From: Saccharina japonica
Taxonomy: Eukaryota; Sar; Phaeophyceae; Laminariales; Laminariaceae
Direction of reading: 5' to 3'
Length of the DNA: 64,000 nt
Assembly: GCA_008828725.1 (NCBI GenBank)
Contig: MEHQ01004228.1
Location: 62,001 to 126,000 of the forward strand
Made by a program: the position numbers and the translations under genes. The stretch's first letter is position 1. Each line of letters begins with the position of its first letter. The notes beneath the pieces were generated by a model. The model was not told the DNA's origin. It saw only the letters and a list, made by a program, of their open reading frames with translations, and made no database searches. Positions 54,500 to 64,000 of the stretch are shown here, in pieces.

Positions 54500-55580
54500 T
54501 CGACTGCTTCGCTGGTCAACACGCTGGCTCTACCAGCTGCATGCCATGGTTTACCCGTCCTCACCTCGAGGATTATGGCGTTCAAACGTTTCAGAATCTG
54601 CTCAAGATTAGATTGCAACTTGCTAGTGTAGGGTGGTGCCACTACTGTACAGGATGGTACATATACGTTTGGGCTGGGGAACCTCAGGGTTTTCTTTTAT
54701 ATCGAGATTCGTGGGTGGAATCACTTTCCGATGGGGCTGGGTTGGGACTACTCGGTATAGTTGTATTGGACAGGGCAATCACGGCATATTTCAGACGAGA
54801 TACAGACCCAGCAGCACTTTCACGGTCTTGAAACGAGACGGCGACAGGCCAGGGTGGTACCTCGATTAGTTGTCTGTTTATTGAAGGGAACTACAGTATA
54901 CAAAGAAAAAAAACGAAAAGCGAAAAGAAGAAAAGAAGAGAAGAAGAGAAGAAACAAAGTGTCGTAGATTTAACTCACAAACACCATCATATTGAAAAAT
55001 GAATCATTCATGTATAGGAGGGGGGGGTTGAATTGATTAGTTGATTATGCGAAAGGGGATTATCAACTAATTTAGCGAAAGGGGGAGAACAATACAGCGG
55101 CATTTTGCTCTTGGATTTAGCCGCGGGAGCCGGCAAGCACGGTATTTCTGGTACAGAAGCCAGAAACCACTACTGTACTACAGTAGATTCGCATCGGTGT
55201 TCGTTTGCATCAATGGCACCTGCTTTAGGATCATCCCCGCATGCCAAGTATGGTCGCTTATGGTATGGTTGGTTCTACAGTATTTGGATTCCTTCACTGG
55301 CCGACGCGCTATTGCTACCAGTTTCCTGCCATGGTTTACCCCTCCTCACGACGAGGACTATGGAGTTTTACCTAATGGTGATCTGCACAGTGATAGTTTG
55401 GATTGTGCTCCCCTACAGCGGTGCCACTGCTGTAGAATATGTACGTTTACACTGGCGAATATCGGGACATTGCTCTGTATCGGCGTTCGAGGACGGGATA
55501 TCTTCCCACTGGAACCAAACTCACTAGAAGTCCACGGGAATGTAGTTTTGTACGAGACGAGGCAGTCACGGTAGTATGAT
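54500..55580. repeat. Diverged tandem duplication downstream of the gene, offset about 780 bp
   Basis: The block at 54500-54830 and the block at 55285-55575 share gccatggtttacccntcctc, cgaggantatgg, tggtgccactnctgta, tacgttt and gacnnggcaatcacgg in the same order. Neither copy has a recognisable product. A purine-rich tract (54900-54960) lies between them. Confidence 0.7.
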
Positions 55581-56111
55581 GTTTCCGTGAACAGCACCTA
55601 CGGAATTTCACGGTATGGTTGTACAAGCCCTACCACCGCTATAAGTTCGCGTGTTTTTAGGTTCTATTTATGCATGTAACCAATGATCAACAAATATTTG
55701 TGTGGTTACCATTCCGTTCGAGCATTTCGAAAGTTCAACTGCCTTTGAGAGGAAGCGGAGGCACGCCCTCACCTTGTGTGATACGCGATATCACCACCAG
55801 TAGAAATACCGGTTTTATGTCAAGAACACACATATGTATTCGTATGATATGACATGTACAAGGGGACTCCGCCGGCAGCCTAGTCTAGGCCCCCGAAGAA
55901 GATTCAGACCCGCAAGAACAGGAAGGTTTGTGCAAACGGCTGTTTACGAGTATCGCAGGGCGAGCAATGTGGCTTACGGTTGCTCTAGGACTGATCGTGA
56001 TATGTATGCCCGCTCTTTTGATTCGAACTTGTGGAGGGTGGTGCATGACGGGGACGGCGAGAACATTGATCTAGCTCAAAGCTTGTGGAGTATAAGGTGT
56101 TGGTCTTGCAG

Positions 56112-56188
56112 ACCGGCAATGAAGAAAAAGCTTCCACTTACGACGATCAAAATCGCCGTGACCGTTTGTTTGGCAGACCATTTCTCAG
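56112..56188 (+). pseudogene. Possible relic of a second gene of the same family (exon 27-like)
   Basis: An acceptor (ggtcttgcag) precedes KKKLPLTTIKIAVTVCL, and the segment ends at tctcag/gtatgc. Exon 27 of the intact gene ends KSMPLSTIRIVVVVMQI before a donor, and both exons start AC after cttgcag. No Cys-rich part and no exon 28-like part are visible nearby. It may be a relic of a tandem paralogue; the match is short. Confidence 0.35.
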
Positions 56189-56897
56189 GTATGCGGATGC
56201 TGGCTTTCAGGTGGGAGGTTCTGGTTGATGAAGGAGCCCGAAACCCGAGCCCGGCTGGTTTGTCAGTTAGGCGGTTTCGCTAAAACAGTGTTCGTGACAG
56301 GCGACAATCGTATATTTCAGTTCGAAGATCCTTTGAGCCATACACGCCATTTGATAGTGGAAAATTATCGAAGTACGTACGCATAGTAGCAGCACGGTTT
56401 GCATTCCCTGGTTACCTGGGAATCAAATTTCCAACATCAGTGCTAACTAGGAGTTGCCGTTCTCGTTTCAACTAGAAACGGAATACACTTGTCGGAAACA
56501 AACTGAAAACACACTAACGGCATCGTAAGAGCACTCACGCATTTTTCAAACGGGTAGTCTGACAGCGTGCGAGAAAGCTTTATCAACGCTTGTCTTTAGC
56601 AGCGGAAGTAAGAAGGGTATACATGAGCGACCACGTGCTGTGTTACATATTTCACGTATGAAATCATTTTAGAGAGGTTTTGCGGACCCTCTTGGCGGAA
56701 TAATTCTCGTGGGCGTGTGTGCGCGACTCTTGAGTTCGACCAGGCGGCCCGTCGCAAAGAAAAGTACTTTAGCCGTTGTCAAACCGACTGGTTCTTGGTC
56801 GAGCTTCAGCTCTCACAAACTGAGCTTGAAAGAAGAATGGTGCTCAAGGCCAGTGTCCTGATTATGAGTGGGGTTGGGGTCTTGTCCAAGAGGACTG

Positions 56898-56960
56898 GAG
56901 GAGGAGGAGGAGGGGGAGGAGGAGGAGGAGGAGGAGGAGGAGGAGGAGGAGGAGGAAGAG
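56898..56960. repeat. (GGA)n tract
   Basis: About twenty GGA-type triplets. It produces artefactual poly-Gly, poly-Glu and poly-Pro frames. Confidence 0.95.
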
Positions 56961-57984
56961 AAAATAAGAGTGAAGGATGGTGCGTGTGCACGGTCGATCG
57001 ATCACGGAGCTCCCAAATCACAAGACCCGCGGCATGCGGCAGGACCCTACGTAAAAACCAGGAACGAAAAAATGTCTACTCAAAAATATATCGGTCGGGT
57101 AAAGCCGATCCGTCAACTTGGGGTACAGCCCCACATATGAAACCGTAGGAACTGATGCAGACTGATCCCACCAAATACATTTTGAATCGGCATTGTGCAT
57201 GCCGCATTGCTTGTACAGCCGTAGCACTGAACTGCTGCTGTGGCCTACCACCTACAGGCGTTTTTGTTATCGATCAGTGACTCGGTTTTGACTGCTGGCT
57301 ACTGCTGGGTGGCATGGTAGCTATCCTTAATACGACCACTCGATGGAAGTGACATAGTCACACTTGCTACATTCAACTATCGTAATAAATTACCCAATAT
57401 CTAGGCGATACTATACTCTTGCTTGATTGGTATTGCAAGCGTCATACACTACTCCATAGTATCTTCTCGAAAGTTGCAACACTCCTTACTTGGTCGGTGT
57501 ACTCCTCTTTATTACTTATCTGCACATTTGACGTGTGCATGCGTTGTCACGTCGCAACACAACTACATTACTTATGTGCGGCGTCGCGACAACATCGACC
57601 TGTTTTGCTTTGCTTATGATGGATGACTAGCCCTCGTTCAGCTATTGCAACAACAGTACAACCTACCAATATATAATGCGTACCTCTTCTGTGAAAGGTT
57701 TGAAGCACGAATCAGCACGAAAACTGAAACAAGATCACACACACATAGCTCATGACCCGCGCGGGCCTTACTGTAAATATACCAGGCAGACATGCTCGGC
57801 CCAATATTACTTCGTACGCTAAGTAGTACGACGCCGATACCGGCCGTAGGCTTTATCTCGGAAAGGATACTATTACTAGTCGAACCGCCGTGGTAACGAT
57901 CACACTTTGCTCGTGAAACCCATTCCAATTGTCAACCTGTTACGTTGTTTTACCACCGGAAGGGTGAATAAATAGCAGTGTAAG

Positions 57985-58231
57985 GACGCGTGCTACGGTA
58001 GAGGTAGCAATTCTCGGCTGAATCATTTTCTGAACGATCGGGCTCCTTAACCCAAGTTCGTCGGACTGTCATTTTTGTGACGACTAATGCGTCAGAGTAT
58101 ACTTCGGCCAAGAGATTTCTCATCCGGCAGCACTTTTATTTTCCTCCAAAATCCTTTTTTAGATGAGGTATGACGCTCCTTAAGTGAGGAGCTCAGAAAA
58201 AACATGGTGCACCTCTATCGTAGCATGCGTC
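57985..58231 (+). mobile_element. MITE, copy 2 (247 bp) with TAAG target duplication
   Basis: It has the same inverted ends as copy 1. TAAG sits directly on both sides (57981-57984 and 58232-58235), consistent with a 3-4 bp target duplication such as PIF/Harbinger-type elements make (TAA). The superfamily assignment is inference. Solo ends occur near 28905-28929 and 14495. Confidence 0.82.
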
Positions 58232-58559
58232 TAAGGCAGGTTTGTGTTACAAAGATACAAGGGGTATTGCTGCAAAGAACTAAAAACCACATCATCTCAA
58301 TGGACAATATTTCACTGGTCAGTTTGTTGACTCCAAACGTAAAAAAAAACTACGTTGCAGCCTACCACTCTTCTGCCCCCCCCCCGAACAAATATTTCGA
58401 GAGGTGTTACTACAGAGCATGCCTTGAACATACAGACTAGCAGCCATACACGTTTCTGCCGCCCCCCCCCATACAAACAAGGCGTGTGGTGCTACGTATT
58501 ACGAGGCACATAACTTATTACCGTTAAGTTGATGCGACCCGGCCTTGTAGATGCCCCTC

Positions 58560-58685
58560 GTAGCTATCCAGATGACGATGTCCAGCGACCCCAGAAGCGA
58601 TGTTCCAGCAGCCCTAAAGTGATCCAGGGGATGATGTCCAGCAGCCCCAGAAGCGATGTTCTAGCAGCCCCAAACAATCGACGAT
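58560..58685. repeat. Tandem duplication, unit about 63 bp
   Basis: gatgtccagcnnccccagaagcgatgtt(c/t)(c/t)agcagcccc occurs twice in a row. Confidence 0.8.
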
Positions 58686-59754
58686 GGTTCGGCGATCCTC
58701 GAATATGTTCTCCTGCGGCAATCACAATAGATAGATGATACTGTGGCCAAATCCCGAAAATGCACTTTGGCGACCTCACGATTCTGTTGTGAGTGCACCG
58801 ACTCCGAAGGCTCCGGCAGTCCCGTCGAACAGTGCTGTAGCGATTTCGAAAGTTGTCTTCTCAGACATCCCAAGCGCTTTTGTTTGCAGCAATCTGACGA
58901 AACGTCTTTCCGGCGACCCTGGCGAGCGTGTTTTTCTCGATGCTTTTCCTTTGTGTTTATCTCTCGCTTGCTTTTGTTTTTTTTGTTTTGTATTTGCCCG
59001 TTGGAGCTCCTCCAGCAATAATGTTGGGAGATATGCCAATGTCAACCTGTCTGCCTGACTGTCAAGGCTGTCTGTCAAGGCAATCTCCAGCTGTCTAGAC
59101 ATATGTACCCAACCCCCCTGGTGGAAAAAGCCTTCTAACATGTGTGGAAATCCCTCTTTTGTATATTCAATTGCGCGGCTATGTTACTCGTTTGACATGG
59201 GGTAATTTCAAATCATCGATACTCTTCAGTTCAATTGCAATTTGTTCTGTAGATCGGACTCGGAAAAGTAGCTAAATGCCAAAAACAAACCAAATGTAGT
59301 AAAACACATTAGTTTATACATTATTGTCGGGCGTTTTCGAAAAGCGGGGATTTTTCGATAGTGTCCCCTATTTTATGCTGTCAAGGCTGTCTGTCAACGA
59401 ATTTGCCTTGACGCTGTTTGTCAAGGGGTGAAAGTGCTGTCTCCAGACACCTTTGTCCTCCAGGGGGGTACGAGTACGACAGCGATGCTCAAACTCCTCA
59501 TTTGTTTCTGTCGTTCATGTGGTCGCTCCTTGCCTTTGCTTTCTGTTAGTTTGTAGTATTAGGGGTTTTCTTCGTTTGTTCACGAGTAGCTACGTACCAG
59601 GTATACATTTTTTTTTATGCCTTAGTCTTTCTTCCTCTCGTTCTTTGTCTTTCGTGTTCGGCACGAAGCTGATGAATGATTGGGTACGAAACGCCGTGTG
59701 CCCGCCGTATGGGTGGCCCTCAAGGGAATGGGGATGGGGGGGGGGGGGGGGGGG

Positions 59755-60264
59755 ACTCATGTTGTGCACGGCCGTAGTCATATGACCATAGACCCTCGCA
59801 TCCCTACAATGCCGGGACGGAGCGCGTTGGGTTTTCACCAACCAGGCAGACATTGCTTGCACCAAGCGCGAAACGCCGTGAGGTATTGGGCGAGTCGCAT
59901 GGAGGGTGAGCTGCATCCTGCTAAGAACCGCCTCTGAGGCGGACTTGCATATGGACGACAGCTTCAATGAGTTAATTTAATTTCTGGTGTGGCCACTTCC
60001 GGAGACAGCAATGGGTTTTACTATGTAACTGCCTCGCGGACGCCTTACCATATTAACACTACGTGAAACGACCATTCCCCTTGTGCGGAACAAAGGTTCT
60101 CCACCCCGCACAAATGATCTACTCGACCGCCAGCTTTGGTGACCGCCAAAAAAAATAACAAAAAAAAACGGCACCCTGGTTGTCTAGCTCACGCAGCGAG
60201 TGGCGTGTTTTACAGCGTCGTTGCCAACCGACGCCAACCCAACCTATAAATATAATATATTTAT
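59755..60264. repeat. ~510-bp dispersed repeat, copy 2
   Basis: Same orientation as the copy at 4759-5269. It is preceded by a 19-bp poly-G run (59736-59754) and followed by G-rich sequence. A diverged relative of the last ~80 bp appears at 63246-63328. Confidence 0.85.
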
Positions 60265-60793
60265 GGGGGGGGTTGGGGGGCTAAGGGAAGAAGTTATTTA
60301 ATGCGAGGAGTACACACACAGGTTGGTCGGCGCAGTGTGTCTGGTCATTCTTATTGGAGTTATGCCGTGTTCGGTGAGGAGTAATAATAACAAGGCGTTG
60401 GTATACCATACATTTTGTATTGCTGCTGTAAAATAGACGAACATAAATAATTTCCAAACGACTCCCGTACTCTTTTTTTGTTTTGACCGAATAGGGCCAA
60501 TTCTCAGTGTGAGAACCTGGACACAACTTCCCATATTTATTTGTTGGACAGAACAAAAACCCAACAGTGATAGGGATACCTGACGCAGCAGCAGTAGAAG
60601 CACTAGTTCTACTACTGCAGTCTACAGCAGTAGCACATATTGTTACTCTCAGGTTGTCAAAATAGTCACAATACAAAAGAAAGATACTTCGTACAGTCTT
60701 ACATTATTTGTAGTTTCCTACTAACGGAGTACTACTACGTACTCCATGCTACACGGGTGTGCCGAAGGTCTCCATTGTATTTGTTCATGTCAT

Positions 60794-60824
60794 GCAATGG
60801 TTGCAATGGTTGCAATGGTTGCAA
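60794..60824. repeat. 9-bp minisatellite
   Basis: gcaatggtt repeated about 3.5 times. Confidence 0.95.
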
Positions 60825-61614
60825 GGGGGCCCGAGTATAGACCCATTGGATTAGGTGCAGCAAATAGTCGACTTCAACCAGCCTCCCTACTGCTTATCAT
60901 TTTTATATAGGGTGTTAGCGATCTTGCAATTTATGGGGGTTTTACTCGTATACAGCAGTATACGGTTCTACATATTTTTGACAGCAGGAGTTGATTGTTT
61001 AGACATGTAAATCCGAGGGCGCTAGCCAATCAATTGCTCCGTTTGCGAATCCCGAGTTCCCCCCCAAGACAGCTGTGGGTATAGGTAAAAACGTCATTTG
61101 GTCATTTTTTCTCACAATAATCACTTTTTCGTGGGCTGGGAATACTACATACCTGGTATATGACACACAGGGAACATACCAGAAGAAATGCAAGCGTAAG
61201 TGCAAGCACCATTCAATGTGGTGTGTTTGAGAAGAAAACTTACTGAAGTTGGAACCAATTTTATTGGGCCTCTTGTGGTCTGTTTCCCATAGAATAGCAA
61301 TGCCAACCCACCAATACAAGTATCATCCCAATAAAGGCTGTTGGAAAAAGTAAAAACCATAACGACGGTGTTAATCATTTTTTTATCTGGTGGGGTTAAC
61401 TTCTGGGTGACGAGGGCCTTCGGATTTACTTGTCTGCATAACGAACCAGCTTTCGTGCTCATGTTTGATGAGGATTCGTACTATTTATAGCTACTTAAGA
61501 AGAACGTTCGGATTCACCTGTGTCTGTTTAGCCAACCACCTCCTCATGACACGTTTTTGCTGGTTTCCAACATTTTTACAAGCATTTTCATTGATTATGG
61601 GCGGGATGGTATTG

Positions 61615-62885
61615 TCGGTAACGGCGGGAAGGGATGAGACGGGAAGGGACGAGACGGGATGGAACGGCTAAACAGTGGTAAAATTGGAACCGTGGTCCCG
61701 TCCCGTCGTCAATTTAACGTGCCGTTGACTCGTACCGTCCCGTCCCGTCTAGACAATCTACCCTCACCGTCCCGTCCCACCGTCATTCTGCCCCTACCGT
61801 CCCGTCTCGCAGTCAAAACCTGCGCGTGCCGTGCCGTCCCGCCAATGCCGTCTCTCCTTCCCGTCAAGGCACGATTCATACTAATGTATATAGTAAAGCT
61901 TTTTCTGCTTGTTAATATGTCCAGAAAACGGCAGTTTCGGCTTGTGACTGTGACCGCCGTCTGAAAATGCGGACCATACATATTTTATACGTAGTTGGTC
62001 TTAGATAGTACTAAAGTACAAATTTCAAACACGAATACGTACACGAATGAGTTGATGATACGCCTGCACAAATGTACTATCACACGCGTGTACCAGGTGC
62101 ACCTATCATGCGAAACAATGCATACCAGATACATACCGCCGGAATGTGTAAATAAATACCTACGATGAAAGTTAATCAGACCGCCGCCATGAGCCGTAGA
62201 AAAAAGGATTGATATATGTGTCGTATCAAATCAGTGGGTATGATGATATTATACGGATATCACGACTACGGCCGTGCTCGACACCGGCACCCAGCATCTC
62301 TTCGATGCGCACCTCACGTGCGTGGCCGACCAACCAGCTCCACCACCACCACCCACCACCACTTACAATCGCAACCACCTACTCCACAGCACAGCAAGCA
62401 GCACAGCAAGCAGCACCGCCTCAAGAACAGCCAACGACCATCAGCACTACGAAGGAAGCACAGTCGGCAAGCAGAGCAACTCGAGCTGACACGGCAACGG
62501 TTGCCGTTCTTGGGGCCGAGACCGGAATGTCTCAGAGAACCTCATCCGTTTGGCATATACGTATCGTCCCGTCCGGTCGAAAAAACGTGTACCGTCCCGT
62601 TTCGTCACCAAAAATATATGGACCGTTCCGTCCTGTCGTGAATGTTTTATGCACCGTCCCGTCCCGTCCAAATAATAAAACATAGCGTCCCGTCCCGTCT
62701 CGATGATTTATTTTTACCGTTCCGTCCCGTCATGAAAACAAAATGTCAATGTATCGTACCGCCCCGTCCGGTGTTGTCTAGCCACCTATGTTTTAATTAT
62801 ATGACCGTCCCGTCCAGACCCCTCCCATCTTCATTTTGATTCCGCCAAACAATTCAAAACAGTCCCGTCCCGTCCCGCCTCGAGT
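61615..62885. repeat. CCGTCCCGTC minisatellite, two blocks
   Basis: The motif ccgtcccgtc recurs about every 40-55 bp at 61680-61870 and at 62560-62885, with its reverse complement (gacgggaagggac) at 61625-61660. Between them is unrelated sequence with a CACCACC-rich patch near 62340. No gene is seen. Confidence 0.8.
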
Positions 62886-63245
62886 ATTACCAGCCATGAA
62901 AAGCCTTGACTTTGTTCCAGGTATTACCCACCCTAATTAAATCATAGTAGCGGTCCCGATATAAGGCGATCTAGTGGCAGGTCGCCTTATACTCGTACTC
63001 GCCGAATAGTCAAATAACACCGATACAAGGTGTACGCTATCGCCCTATATAGGTAATATTCAGTGGTATGGCGAGCACACCACCTACTGCTTATTGAGTG
63101 CAAGTTATCACGTTCGGAAGTGCGGGCGAACGTGTTATCCATCGTGTTCCCAGGCCATGTTTTCTCTCGCAAGCTTGACGCCTAGCTCAACAGCGTTACA
63201 TCGGCGGGATAATCTGCCGTAGAGGGCGGTTCTGGACCTATAACC

Positions 63246-63328
63246 CTGCTTGGCCAGCTCACGCAGTGAGAGGCGAGCGTCAGGGCATCGTCGCCAACCG
63301 ACGCTAACCCAACTTATACTATGTATAG
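63246..63328. repeat. Diverged partial copy of the ~510-bp repeat (3' end only)
   Basis: It shares the wording agctcacgcag, gtcgccaaccgacgc and aacccaact with the 3' ends of the two long copies, then an AT-rich palindromic end. Only the 3' part is present, as expected for an old 5'-truncated or eroded copy. Confidence 0.6.
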
Positions 63329-64000
63329 TGTGTGGGGTCACGTTAAGGCCCTTGTTTTGCACCCGCGCGAAGGTTAATCGTCCGAGTGACAATCGTATTT
63401 ACATTTAGTCGCAATCTGTAAAATTTATGAGTATTGGTTTGGCAATACCCACCACCATGGATGGTTTTGTTCGTTTGATACTTTGCACCAAATAATCGTT
63501 TTCACGATCACTTTTGAGTGAGCAACATAGCCACTCGCCCGACTGGCTTAAACGAGTTACGTCGGTTCGCAGTAAGAAGAAAGCCTAATAATGCTAAGCC
63601 GTATTCCATTGGAAAATCACGGAAACCACACGGAGGCCACACTAATATCCAGGGGGTCTATGGTTGAGTGACGTAGTGGGCTTCGCCTTGGAGCAGGGGA
63701 ATGATTTTAACGGGGAAGCAGTGAGGGGAAGGGTGAGGGGGGGCGGGGCGCATGGCGTCTCGGTTTGCTGCTGGCTTCAGCGCACTGTTCCAACTGGCCA
63801 AAGGTCTCCAATAACATCTGAAGACCAACGTATTGCACGAAGAGCTTTAGTGACGGACAGCTGTAGTATGAATGGCAGCAATTGCGAAGACAGTGTACTG
63901 CTTGTTGTGTGGCGAGGGGAGAGGCGGTACCTCAGGGTACCTTGCTTGGTATTGTTTGTGCTTCGCAGTCGTCTGAAGAAGGCGACCACCGGCCTTATGC

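Larger units (their letters stand above)
54266..64000. other. Downstream region without an intact recognisable gene
   Basis: It contains, in order, the diverged duplication (54.5-55.6 kb), the exon 27-like relic (56.1 kb), (GGA)n, MITE copy 2, the 63-bp duplication, a lysine-rich minus-strand ORF of unknown meaning (58776-59141), short tgtcaaggctgtctgtcaa repeats at 59060 and 59380, repeat copy 2 (59.75 kb), the CCGTC minisatellite and the partial repeat at 63.25 kb. I see no promoter, exon chain or domain beyond these. The last 600 bp show nothing. Confidence 0.5.

Noticed and set aside
56717-57148. 143-residue ORF with poly-Gly
   Set aside because: This is an artefact of the (GGA)n repeat; all three frames stay open across it.
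58776-59141. 121-residue lysine-rich minus-strand ORF
   Set aside because: There is no domain, start context or splice support; the short tgtcaaggctgtctgtcaa repeats nearby were too short and too diverged to call terminal repeats of an element.

Overview
This window is nuclear DNA from a eukaryote, most likely a stramenopile and probably a brown alga of the Ectocarpus type. The grounds are long GT-AG introns, a membrane protein with chlamydial-Pmp-like repeats followed by a multi-pass C-terminal domain seen in stramenopile surface proteins, TTAGGG-type telomeric motifs, tRNA-derived SINEs and many minisatellites. The species assignment is inference. No bacterial genes, rRNA or intact tRNA genes were seen.

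One gene fills most of the window. I read it on the + strand as 28 exons from 1128 to 54265. The joined coding length is 4,410 nt (1,469 residues plus stop), and phases agree at every junction. Exon 1 encodes a signal peptide and the start of a beta-helix. Exons 2-23 are small cassettes of 78-87 nt, one Pmp-type repeat each (starts GGA[IVL], central G[ND]xxF, ends NNxAxxDGG). All are phase 1 at both ends, and exons 4-19 are all exactly 84 nt. Exons 24-25 carry classical Pmp repeats, exon 26 and the start of exon 27 a Cys-rich module, and exons 27-28 a membrane domain of about eight helices. The predicted product is a large surface protein: an extracellular beta-helix stalk on a TRP-channel-like membrane base.

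The cassettes are ordered. By sequence, exons 4-19 fall into three classes (A, C, O) in the order A-C-O, A-C-O, A-A-C-O, A-C-O, A-C-O. The array therefore seems to have grown by duplicating three-exon blocks. Decayed exon-like fragments remain in introns, one of them where the pattern predicts missing cassettes. Since every cassette is symmetric, any subset could be skipped, gained or swapped without breaking frame. This is the most interesting system in the window.

The introns (0.27-8.1 kb) hold repeats: a ~248-bp MITE, a 793-bp element with terminal inverted repeats, two copies of a tRNA-derived SINE, a ~510-bp repeat present twice almost unchanged, a ~216-bp tandem repeat in both orientations, interstitial telomeric tracts, several minisatellites, a zinc-finger-like fragment and an unrecognised coding-like stretch at 32.0-32.9 kb. 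The last 9.7 kb hold no convincing intact gene, but do contain a possible relic of a second gene of the same family, a diverged tandem duplication, more MITE and repeat copies, and a CCGTC-rich minisatellite.
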